A DNA stretch of 6,417 nt. Source: Verrucomicrobiales bacterium. Its GTDB lineage: Bacteria; Verrucomicrobiota; Verrucomicrobiia; Limisphaerales; SXQI01. Location: contig SXQI01000276.1 of NCBI GenBank assembly GCA_005793025.1, positions 1 through 6,417 of the forward strand, in the 5' to 3' direction. Position 1 is the stretch's first letter. Each line of letters opens with the position of its first letter. Below, one piece after another: positions 1 to 5,973 of this stretch. The translations under genes were made by a program, and so were the position numbers. Under the pieces are notes generated by a model. The model searched no databases and had not been told where the DNA came from. It worked only from the letters and a program-made list of their open reading frames with translations.

Positions 1-20
1 CACGCCGCTCCAGCATCTCC

Positions 21-56
21 GCTTTGCCTTGACTCCAAAATCGGGTGAAGCAAACT
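21..56. repeat. 36-bp direct repeat, copy 1
   Basis: This is the first of two identical 36-bp copies; it starts GCTTTGCCTTGACTCC and ends GGGTGAAGCAAACT. Inside the unit, TTTGC (23-27) can pair with GCAAA (50-54). The stem continues with T29-T30 against A48-A49 and A32-C33 against G45-T46, with one bulged C and one mismatch, so each copy can fold into an imperfect hairpin. Sequence upstream of the copy, GCTCCAGCAT (7-16), resembles GCTCCAGAAT (72-81) upstream of copy 2, so the repeated unit is probably longer and degenerate beyond the perfect core. The left edge of the window cuts the context, so more copies may lie further left. A dispersed palindromic intergenic repeat is the preferred reading; the end of a CRISPR array is the alternative. 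Confidence 0.85.
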
Positions 57-86
57 TCAGACCTTAGGACTGCTCCAGAATTAGCA

Positions 87-122
87 GCTTTGCCTTGACT
101 CCAAAATCGGGTGAAGCAAACT
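87..122. repeat. 36-bp direct repeat, copy 2
   Basis: This copy matches copy 1 at all 36 positions and begins 66 bp after it, leaving 30 bp between the copies. It ends two bases before the stem of the terminator that begins at 125. Sequence identity ends abruptly at both copies on the right-hand side, while on the left a shared GCTCCAGnAT motif lies 5 bp from this copy and 4 bp from copy 1. Two perfect copies so close together imply recent duplication or sequence maintenance. No coding function is apparent. Confidence 0.85.
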
Positions 123-124
123 CC

Positions 125-172
125 CTGGTCGCAACTGGTTCTAGATAAGCCGGTTGCGACCAGCAGTTTTTT
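125..172 (+). terminator. Rho-independent terminator
   Basis: CTGGTCGCAAC (125-135) pairs perfectly with GTTGCGACCAG (153-163), giving 11 base pairs. The stem extends through a T-G wobble and two more G-C pairs (137-138 with 150-151) around an 11-nt loop at 139-149. Three bases later there is a run of six T (167-172). The T run lies on the right, so the structure ends transcripts coming from the left edge of the window on the + strand and insulates priA from them. There is no matching A-rich tract on the other side, so it is not clearly bidirectional. The gene it serves lies outside the window or is the repeat region itself. Confidence 0.85.
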
Positions 173-380
173 AAATAGCCTTCCCAAAACCCCTGCCAAT
201 CGAGTTTCAGCGGCGAATCTGCCCTAGAAACACCGTGGTAGGACGATCGAGTGGGGTCCGGCGACTACTTTGAACGGAGGGCTCGACAGGGTGGGGCGGA
301 TTTTTCATTCTACTGACCTTGGAGAGTCTGAATCTAAGCACTGGAGTTTTGGTGGGCCTGTTCCCTCGTGAGGCCGAGGG
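173..380 (+). other. Non-coding leader upstream of priA
   Basis: Together with the repeats and terminator, this completes 380 bases without a gene. No open frame of note with a plausible start crosses it on either strand. I find no convincing pair of sigma-70 boxes. TTGAAC at 275-280 has no TATAAT-like partner at proper spacing, and TTGGAG near 320 is followed only by weak A/T-containing candidates. A promoter for priA must nevertheless lie here, because the terminator at 125-172 blocks read-through from the left. The 3' end of the leader carries a hairpin described separately. Confidence 0.5.
363..380 (+). promoter_or_regulatory. Hairpin and Shine-Dalgarno at the priA start
   Basis: CCCTCG (363-368) and CGAGGG (375-380) are perfect complements around the six-base loop TGAGGC, and the stem ends at the base before the GTG start codon at 381. 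The only well-placed Shine-Dalgarno-like element, GAGG at 370-373, lies in the loop, 7 bases before the GTG. A folded leader would therefore present the ribosome site in the loop and place the start codon against the stem. This could damp priA translation. The pairing is seen in the sequence; a regulatory role is inference. A second GTG at 387 is preceded by GAGGGG (377-382) and is a possible alternative start. Confidence 0.45.
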
Positions 381-2603
381 GTGGCTGTGATTGCTCGTGT
401 CACAGTTGATGCCGCAGTGCGGAAGGAATTGGATTACATCATTCCTCCCGAATGGTTAGACAAAATTCAGGTGGGGTCACGGGTCAAGGTGCCGTTAGGT
501 TCGCGCGAAGCGCTCGGGGTGGTCACGGCACTGCTTGATGAATCGCCGCATCCTAATCTGAAGCCGATCATTAAGGTGGTTCCTGGCCAGGCACCATTGA
601 CGCCATCGGTGCTCAATCTTGCGCGTTGGATCTCGGGTTATTATTGCTGTCCATTAGAGATCGTCTTGAAAACCGTCTTACCTGAGGCGGTGCGACAGGA
701 GGAGGAAGGGTGGAAGGAGCGGTTGGTGGTTCGTCCGGTTGCCCAAGTTGGAGAGCCGTTGAAGCTGACGCCTCGTCAAGAATCGATTCTGAAGTTGTTT
801 GATGGAAAGGCCGAGATTCCGCTTCAACAATTAGTGCGGGAAGCCCGCACGACGGCGGCCAGCTTGCGGCGTATGGAGGAACTACATCTCGTCACAATCA
901 CGGCTGGTGTTGTAGAGAGGGATCCTTACGCGCACGAGACGATCGTCCCAACCCAATCCCTCGGATTAAATCCTGCCCAAGATAATGCTCTGGCTCGAAT
1001 TCGCGAGGCTTTGGATGCAGGTGAGCCCAAAGCATTTCTGCTTCACGGGGTGACAGGGAGTGGGAAGACGGAAGTTTACCTTCAAGCGATCGCACATGCT
1101 TTGCAACAGGGCAAGGGTGCAATTGTTCTCGTGCCAGAAATATCGCTCACGCCCCAAACGGTGGAACGATTCAAGGCACGGTTTAGTTCGGGTTCGACCG
1201 CGACGTTGGTGGCGGTCTTGCACAGCCACCTTTCTGCGGGAGAACGGCATGATGAATGGAAGAAGATCCGCCAAGGTCGTGCCCGAATCGTGATCGGTGC
1301 TCGGTCTGCCGTTTTTGCTCCTGTGGAATCGCTCGGTTTGGTGGTGGTCGATGAAGAGCATGAGTATTCCTATAAGCAGGAGGAGTCTCCACGGTATCAT
1401 GCGAGGGATGTTGCGGTTTATCGCGCAAAACTGGAGAACGCCGTCACGGTGCTCGGCTCAGCTACGCCTTCGCTGGAGAGTTATTATAACGCGCAGATTA
1501 AGAAGTATTCGTTGCTAGAGATGCCGTCGCGGGCTGATCACGCAAAAATGCCCATCATTCGCGTTGTGGATATGCGGGAGGAGGCAAGGAAAGCGAAGGG
1601 GCCGCCTGTTTTTTCATTAAAACTTAGGGAAGGTATCACCGCACGATTGGAAAAAGGCGAACAAACCATGTTGTTCCTGAACCGCAGGGGTTATGCCAGT
1701 TCGATGCAATGTCCGAAGTGCGGTTATGTCGCAGGTTGTCCTAACTGCAGTATTTCTTTGACCTATCACCGAAAGGAACAGCGGCTACGTTGTCATATCT
1801 GCGGACATGCCGAGAAGGCACCGACCGAGTGCCCCGAGGCTGCTTGCAAAAATCCAGCGATTCGTTTTTCTGGACTCGGAACCGAACGGATCGAGGAGAC
1901 CTTGCAGAAACTGTTTCCGAAAGCCCGAGTTGCGCGTATGGATTCGGATACGCTGAAGCGAAAGGAAGATTACCGAAGAGTTCTGGGGGATTTTAAGACA
2001 GGGAAAATCGATATCCTCGTGGGAACGCAGATGATTGCGAAGGGCCTACATTTTCCGAATGTTACCTTGGTAGGGATCATTCACGCGGATCTCAGTCTTC
2101 ATATGCCTGATTTTCGAGCGAGCGAACGCACCTTCCAATTGTTGACTCAGGTTGCGGGTCGGGCGGGCAGAGGGGATGTGGAAGGGGAAGTTGTGGTTCA
2201 GGCCTTCACTCCGTTTGCACCGGCGATTCAGTATGCGCGCAGGAATGATTATGCCGGATTTTACGATGCTGAGTTGGAATTCCGCATGCAGCTGATGTAT
2301 CCGCCACTGGCCCGAGCGGCGATTATTACGCTGAAAAGTTGCCACGAAGAGAAAGTACGATTTAGTGCGGACTACGTGAAAGTGGAATTGGAAAAGGGAC
2401 TCAAATCGATCGTGGATCTTGTCATTGCGGGGCCATCGCCAGCACCGCTAATCAAGGCTGAAACGTTTTTTCGCTATCAGATCATGCTTCGCACCCGCAA
2501 CATGAGTGCTTTGGCTAAAATGTTGTATCCACTCATCGGAGCCATCAAGCTTCCGGAGGATGTTTCCATGGTGATTGATGTCGATCCGGTAAACCTCCAC
2601 TGA
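381..2603 (+). CDS. priA: Primosomal replication-restart helicase PriA
   Basis: This is PriA, the 3'-to-5' superfamily 2 DNA helicase that recognises stalled forks and D-loops and starts reloading of the replicative helicase. The protein is 740 residues, close to the 732 of E. coli PriA. The N-terminal DNA-binding domain (about 1-105) contains RVTVDAAVRKELDY. The helicase core shows Walker A GVTGSGKT (213-220), the DEEH box (314-317), GSATPS (359-364), motif V with GTQMIAKGLHFPN (548-560) and motif VI QVAGRAGR (590-597). The zinc-binding insertion has eight cysteines: C444, C447, C453, C456, C471, C474, C484 and C489. The last pair is CPEAAC, with four intervening residues instead of the usual two. 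The conserved MPDFRASER lies at 575-583. The GTG start at 381 has GAGG seven bases upstream; a GTG at 387 is the alternative. The gene is insulated on the left by a terminator and may share a transcript with the GT2 gene 42 bp downstream. Identity is near certain. Confidence 0.97.
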   Translation: MAVIARVTVDAAVRKELDYIIPPEWLDKIQVGSRVKVPLGSREALGVVTALLDESPHPNLKPIIKVVPGQAPLTPSVLNLARWISGYYCCPLEIVLKTVLPEAVRQEEEGWKERLVVRPVAQVGEPLKLTPRQESILKLFDGKAEIPLQQLVREARTTAASLRRMEELHLVTITAGVVERDPYAHETIVPTQSLGLNPAQDNALARIREALDAGEPKAFLLHGVTGSGKTEVYLQAIAHALQQGKGAIVLVPEISLTPQTVERFKARFSSGSTATLVAVLHSHLSAGERHDEWKKIRQGRARIVIGARSAVFAPVESLGLVVVDEEHEYSYKQEESPRYHARDVAVYRAKLENAVTVLGSATPSLESYYNAQIKKYSLLEMPSRADHAKMPIIRVVDMREEARKAKGPPVFSLKLREGITARLEKGEQTMLFLNRRGYASSMQCPKCGYVAGCPNCSISLTYHRKEQRLRCHICGHAEKAPTECPEAACKNPAIRFSGLGTERIEETLQKLFPKARVARMDSDTLKRKEDYRRVLGDFKTGKIDILVGTQMIAKGLHFPNVTLVGIIHADLSLHMPDFRASERTFQLLTQVAGRAGRGDVEGEVVVQAFTPFAPAIQYARRNDYAGFYDAELEFRMQLMYPPLARAAIITLKSCHEEKVRFSADYVKVELEKGLKSIVDLVIAGPSPAPLIKAETFFRYQIMLRTRNMSALAKMLYPLIGAIKLPEDVSMVIDVDPVNLH

Positions 2604-2645
2604 TTCCGTTTGGCAGGAATTCGTTGTTTTGATACTCAGTCCGTC

Positions 2646-3461
2646 ATGGGTTCAATGAATCCGAGCGTTTTATTACTGATCCCCGCCTATAACGAGGAGC
2701 ACCGAATCGGTCCGGTGTTGCGAGTCTATGCGGAGTTTTTTCGTGCGCACTACTCCGGCACATTCCACATCGTGGTGGTGTTGAACGGTTGTCGAGATAA
2801 CACGATCGGTGTGGTAAAGGCGGCGGTCGCGGAATTTCCAGAAATTCGTGTGCTTGAATTCGCAGCACCGATCGGCAAAGGCGGGGCACTGATCGAGGGT
2901 TTGAAACTTGCTCCTGAAGCAGATTTGATTGGTTATATCGACGCTGACGGAGCCACTCAACCACCGGCGTTTCTCGAGTTGCTGAAGGAATGTGCAGAGG
3001 TCGATTGTGCTATTGGTTCACGGTGGTTACCCGGATCTGTGCTGGAACAAAGTCAATCATTCAAACGTCGGTTCTACAGTCGGTGTTTCCATTTTTTTGT
3101 GGAGACGTTGTTTTGGATGCGGATCAAGGATACCCAATGTGGTGCCAAGGTGATGCGGCGACCTGCGATTGAGGCCATTCATTCGCAACTCCGAATCGCG
3201 GATGTGGCTTTCGATATCAATCTACTCTACTCACTCAAGCGTGGCGGTTTCTCCCTGCGTGAGGTGCCCACCACTTGGACCGACCAGATCGGTTCCACCA
3301 TGAGACTGAATAAGGGGGCACTGGGGATTCTGCTCTCTGTGGTGAGGTTGCGCCTTTTCTACTCGCCAGTTTACAGGTTGCTGCGCCCATTTCGACCCGT
3401 AGAGGCGTGGATCTATAAAAAGCTTCGCGCGCCCCAGCCCGTACCGGGCCCGAAGAATTGA
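2646..3461 (+). CDS. GT2 glycosyltransferase, ALG5-like (polyprenyl-phosphate hexosyltransferase type)
   Basis: This is a family 2 glycosyltransferase with a GT-A fold, 271 residues from the chosen ATG. The nucleotide-binding start is LLIPAYNEE (10-18). NGCRDNT follows at 47-53, then GKGGAL (77-82), and the metal-binding DxD motif is IDADG (98-102). GSRW (124-127) and DTQCGAK (162-168) are typical of the dolichyl-phosphate beta-glucosyltransferase (ALG5)/DPM1-like branch, which moves a hexose from a nucleotide sugar to a polyprenyl phosphate at the cytoplasmic membrane face. The family assignment is firm, but the donor and acceptor are inference. It has neither the N-terminal anchor of eukaryotic ALG5 nor the C-terminal membrane pair of GtrB-like enzymes, so it would act as a soluble or peripheral protein; the basic, hydrophobic tail (about 226-262) may touch the membrane. 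No clear Shine-Dalgarno precedes any start. ATG 2655 is an equally possible start, and a TTG at 2610 is less likely. It lies 42 bp after priA with no terminator between and converges with the flippase gene. Confidence 0.88.
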   Translation: MGSMNPSVLLLIPAYNEEHRIGPVLRVYAEFFRAHYSGTFHIVVVLNGCRDNTIGVVKAAVAEFPEIRVLEFAAPIGKGGALIEGLKLAPEADLIGYIDADGATQPPAFLELLKECAEVDCAIGSRWLPGSVLEQSQSFKRRFYSRCFHFFVETLFWMRIKDTQCGAKVMRRPAIEAIHSQLRIADVAFDINLLYSLKRGGFSLREVPTTWTDQIGSTMRLNKGALGILLSVVRLRLFYSPVYRLLRPFRPVEAWIYKKLRAPQPVPGPKN

Positions 3462-3477
3462 GATCGGACGATCGCGA

Positions 3478-4767
3478 CTAGGATCGTGGTGGAAGGGTTG
3501 GTGGAACTGGCGATGGGTTGCGTGTGAACACTAAAGCAATACCGAGGAGGAGCGTTCCAAAGCAGCCGAGCAGGATGATGATATTCCGGAATGCGAGGAA
3601 CGGTTCGATTGAGGGATTGTTTCTCAAATAAATCACGAGGGTAAGCGCATACCCGGCAGCAATCGCGACCAGCCAAGGAACGATTTTGAAACGTCCTGAA
3701 GCGAGTAGGTTGTTGACCATGACATTGGCAATCGTCAATGGCACAACGGCCCAGGCGAACCAAGGAACCAGTACTGCTGATTTGAGGAATTGGGGACTGC
3801 GGAAATAAATGAGCCGCAGGGGAAACTCCGGCCACAGGGTGCAGAATAACGCTGCGATCCCCACAAGAGAGACGGTTCCGAATAATGCGAGGTAGAGTGC
3901 CCCAGTTTTTTGGGCCGTTGCGCGACTGAAAGCAATTTTAGGAAACATCACTGCCGCCAACGGGGTGGTGAACATCATCACCGCCAATCCGATCATAGCG
4001 GAGGCGGCGTAATAGGCTGTTAAATCTTTCGGAAAATGACTCTGAACGATGAGCATGTCGAGGTTCATCATGAACAGGATCGAGCCTGTTCCAAATGTGA
4101 GGGGCCAGATTCGTCCGCTCCACTCTCGATGGTCGGAATCGCCTTTTGGACCGAAGAGGATGCCTCTTACAGGCCAGATCGCGATCAACAAGCTTACGGT
4201 GACTCCAATCCAAATCCCGGCCATCGCGCCTGCCGCATGGAATCCTAAGGCGATTACCATCAATGCGATTCCAGCGCATCGGCCAAATCCATTTCCGATC
4301 ATGGACAATCCCAGCGTCCGGAAATTCTGTCGGCCGTGGATCACCCCTTGCACGATCGGTAACCACAGCGCAGAGAGGACCAAAACCATCATGATCCAAA
4401 GCGCCAATGGATTTTTTATTTTAAGGGTGGTGAGGATCGAATCCTGAAGCCCTAGAACAATGACGAGGAAAACAAGCCAAACGATAAACGTGATGCTGAG
4501 CACCTTGCGTAGAGCGGAACTCAAATTCCGTTGTCCTTTGTCAGTCACCGCCTCCACCGTCAGTTGCGCAAGGACGGTTTGAAGTCCGGCAGCAGGAATA
4601 GCAAGGACGGTAAAAAAACGTAGAAGTGTTACGAACACTCCATACTCCCCAGTCGGCATGCTGGAAGCGACCATCTGGCTCGCCATCATGAAAGCACCCG
4701 TCGCGACGTTTGCAACGATCATCCAGACGCTTTGCCGGAAAAAAGTTTGTTTTTCCCCGCCAATCAT
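3478..4767 (-). CDS. Oligosaccharide flippase (Wzx-like, MOP/MATE superfamily)
   Basis: This is a polytopic inner-membrane protein of 429 residues with about 12 predicted helices, roughly at 12-33, 42-63, 88-108, 121-143, 161-180, 182-200, 220-241, 249-275, 288-310, 330-352, 362-381 and 393-414. The N-terminal layout, a first amphipathic helix beginning FFRQSVWMIVANV followed by GEYGVFVTLLRFFTVLAIPAAG, is typical of the polysaccharide-synthesis/Wzx branch of the MOP exporters. These move lipid-linked saccharides from the cytoplasmic to the periplasmic face. The hydrophilic loop with GPKGDSDHREWSGR (206-219) splits the protein into two six-helix halves, and the C-terminus is a proline-rich cytoplasmic tail. 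The ATG at 4767 was chosen because it overlaps the stop of the upstream GT4 gene in an ATGA, pointing to translational coupling; a TTG at 4830 would add 21 residues lying within the GT4 coding sequence. Substrate is unknown. Teichuronic-acid or LPS-repeat export are alternatives; a drug/MATE pump is less likely given the GT neighbour. Confidence 0.85.
   Translation of the reverse strand: MIGGEKQTFFRQSVWMIVANVATGAFMMASQMVASSMPTGEYGVFVTLLRFFTVLAIPAAGLQTVLAQLTVEAVTDKGQRNLSSALRKVLSITFIVWLVFLVIVLGLQDSILTTLKIKNPLALWIMMVLVLSALWLPIVQGVIHGRQNFRTLGLSMIGNGFGRCAGIALMVIALGFHAAGAMAGIWIGVTVSLLIAIWPVRGILFGPKGDSDHREWSGRIWPLTFGTGSILFMMNLDMLIVQSHFPKDLTAYYAASAMIGLAVMMFTTPLAAVMFPKIAFSRATAQKTGALYLALFGTVSLVGIAALFCTLWPEFPLRLIYFRSPQFLKSAVLVPWFAWAVVPLTIANVMVNNLLASGRFKIVPWLVAIAAGYALTLVIYLRNNPSIEPFLAFRNIIILLGCFGTLLLGIALVFTRNPSPVPPTLPPRS
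4764..4767 (-). other. ATGA stop/start overlap (translational coupling)
   Basis: The plus-strand TCAT reads ATGA on the minus strand. TGA ends the GT4 glycosyltransferase and ATG begins the flippase, one base back in frame. Only a weak GGGA lies about eight bases upstream, so re-initiation by ribosomes finishing the GT4 gene is the likely entry route. This overlap decides the flippase start and supports co-expression. Confidence 0.75.
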
Positions 4768-5960
4768 CGTTGGAATCCCGTTGCTGCGTTTTCCGAAAAA
4801 TCGATCGCTTTCGCACTGATGGATCGCCAATTAAGATTTTTTTGAACTCGTGCGCTGGCTTCAATTGCAGAGGTTTGCACTTCGGTTTCTTGGGTGGATA
4901 ATCGTAGTAAAATCGCTTTCCCGAATCCGATTCCGTTGAAATCAGTGAAGGAAACGCGGGGTTCCTTCGCAAAGTAATGACTTATACTCTGAAGGCGAGT
5001 GCTCACCACGGGCAGACCCACGGCGAGGTATTCCACTACTTTGGCGACGAAAGCGCAGTGGGTTCCGGTCGATTCCTCGTAAGGCACAATGCCTAGGTGT
5101 GCCTTTGAGAGCTCTGCTCCGATGCGGTCGTAGGACACAAACCCAGTGGTTTCAAGCCGAGCAGTGGGGATTTGTTTCCGGATTCGTTCCATGAATCCTT
5201 GGAGCGTAGTGCTGACATTTCCGACGAAACGAAAAATTGCTTCAGGCTTTTGATCTGAGACCGTGCGGACGGCATCAAAGGCGATTTGTTGAAGGTGATG
5301 TTTGTCGAGCGAACCGTGCATGATCACGATGGGGGGGTGAACAGGCGGAACGTTTGTTCTCAGAGGGAACAACTCTGGATCATAACCATAATGTATTGGG
5401 ACGATACGGTTTTTTGGAAACCCAGTCGTTGAAATGTAATCAGCCAACGTTTCCGAAACGGTGAGGACCGCATCTGCAGCATATCGCTGGGGGAGGGAAA
5501 GCTCAAATCGCTTCAGCATGGCTAACAAAAACGGCGGAGCAACATAAGCAGGCCAAGTTTCCATGAAGCCTGTTAAGAAATCCAAACTGTTCATCACGAC
5601 AGGGCAGCCGAGGCGGGCTCGCAGACGTCCAGCCGCCACGGCTGCGATTGCGTGTTGTGAAAGAATAAGATCAAACGGCCGATTAATCGCGGCCGACTTC
5701 ACCATGTGTTCGAGAAAAAATGGATACGCGAGGTATTTAAAATTTCTAAACGCCGCATATCGACCCATGCGCCATGTTTTAAACTCGTGAAACTTCACCC
5801 CAAACTTTGAGGCCACTCCTTTCGGATCTTCGATTGTTGGGCAAAAAATCTCAACTTCATGACCTCGAGATACCATTTCTTGGACCAAATAAACGGCTTC
5901 CGCTGAGCCGCCACCGCTGGGTGGATAAAAAGGTTCGTGGGTGAGAAAAGCGATTCGCAT
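4764..5960 (-). CDS. GT4-type glycosyltransferase (GT-B fold)
   Basis: This is a 398-residue retaining glycosyltransferase of the GT4 / glycosyl transferases group 1 type, with two Rossmann-like domains. The N-terminal half starts MRIAFLTHEPFYPPSGGGSA and contains the glycine-rich acceptor loop at 15-18. AVLTVSETLADYI (164-176) is the usual segment before the interdomain linker. The C-terminal nucleotide-sugar domain begins around PIVIMHGSLD (210-219) and continues with FRFVGNV (243-249). The signature KVVEYLAVGLPVVSTR lies at 307-322. In the canonical EX7E pair the second glutamate is E310; the position eight residues before it is C302, so the first glutamate is not conserved, as in a number of GT4 members. 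There is no signal peptide or membrane helix, so it is cytoplasmic, probably working on membrane-linked acceptors. Sugar specificity cannot be read from the sequence. ATG 5960 gives the family-typical N-terminus; a TTG at 6002 would overlap the upstream gene. It lies 13 bp after the M20 gene and overlaps the flippase. Confidence 0.9.
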   Translation of the reverse strand: MRIAFLTHEPFYPPSGGGSAEAVYLVQEMVSRGHEVEIFCPTIEDPKGVASKFGVKFHEFKTWRMGRYAAFRNFKYLAYPFFLEHMVKSAAINRPFDLILSQHAIAAVAAGRLRARLGCPVVMNSLDFLTGFMETWPAYVAPPFLLAMLKRFELSLPQRYAADAVLTVSETLADYISTTGFPKNRIVPIHYGYDPELFPLRTNVPPVHPPIVIMHGSLDKHHLQQIAFDAVRTVSDQKPEAIFRFVGNVSTTLQGFMERIRKQIPTARLETTGFVSYDRIGAELSKAHLGIVPYEESTGTHCAFVAKVVEYLAVGLPVVSTRLQSISHYFAKEPRVSFTDFNGIGFGKAILLRLSTQETEVQTSAIEASARVQKNLNWRSISAKAIDFSENAATGFQR

Positions 5961-5973
5961 GTGTGCAGCAGAA

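Noticed and set aside
1086..1093. GCGATCGC, the cyanobacterial HIP1 octamer
   Set aside because: I noticed only this one copy, and it lies inside priA; HIP1-bearing genomes have many. Chance occurrence.
2610..2645. TTG start adding 12 residues to the GT2 protein
   Set aside because: There is no Shine-Dalgarno upstream of 2610, and the extra residues do not resemble the family N-terminus, which begins shortly before LLIPAYNEE. ATG 2646 or 2655 is preferred.
3423..3455. GC-rich inverted repeat at the end of the GT2 gene (GCCCG/CGGGC at 3437-3449, with CTTCG/CGAAG outside) as a terminator
   Set aside because: It lies inside the coding sequence, the arms are asymmetric, and no T run follows on either strand.
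4049..4447. 132-residue plus-strand open frame opposite the flippase gene
   Set aside because: It has no family-like motifs and lies wholly antisense to a well-supported membrane-protein gene, so it is a shadow frame.
4768..4830. Longer flippase start at TTG 4830
   Set aside because: It would overlap the GT4 coding sequence by 67 bp and adds polar residues before the expected first helix. The ATGA overlap at 4764-4767 is the natural start.
4831..4843. A7 run on the minus strand near the GT4 3' end as a -1 frameshift site producing a GT4-flippase fusion
   Set aside because: A -1 slip at 4837-4843 enters the flippase frame but meets a TAA at 4831-4833 at once, so no fusion can be made.
5331..5337. 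Run of seven G inside the GT4 gene as a phase-variation tract
   Set aside because: It encodes two prolines and neighbouring bases in an intact frame, and seven bases is short for a contingency locus.
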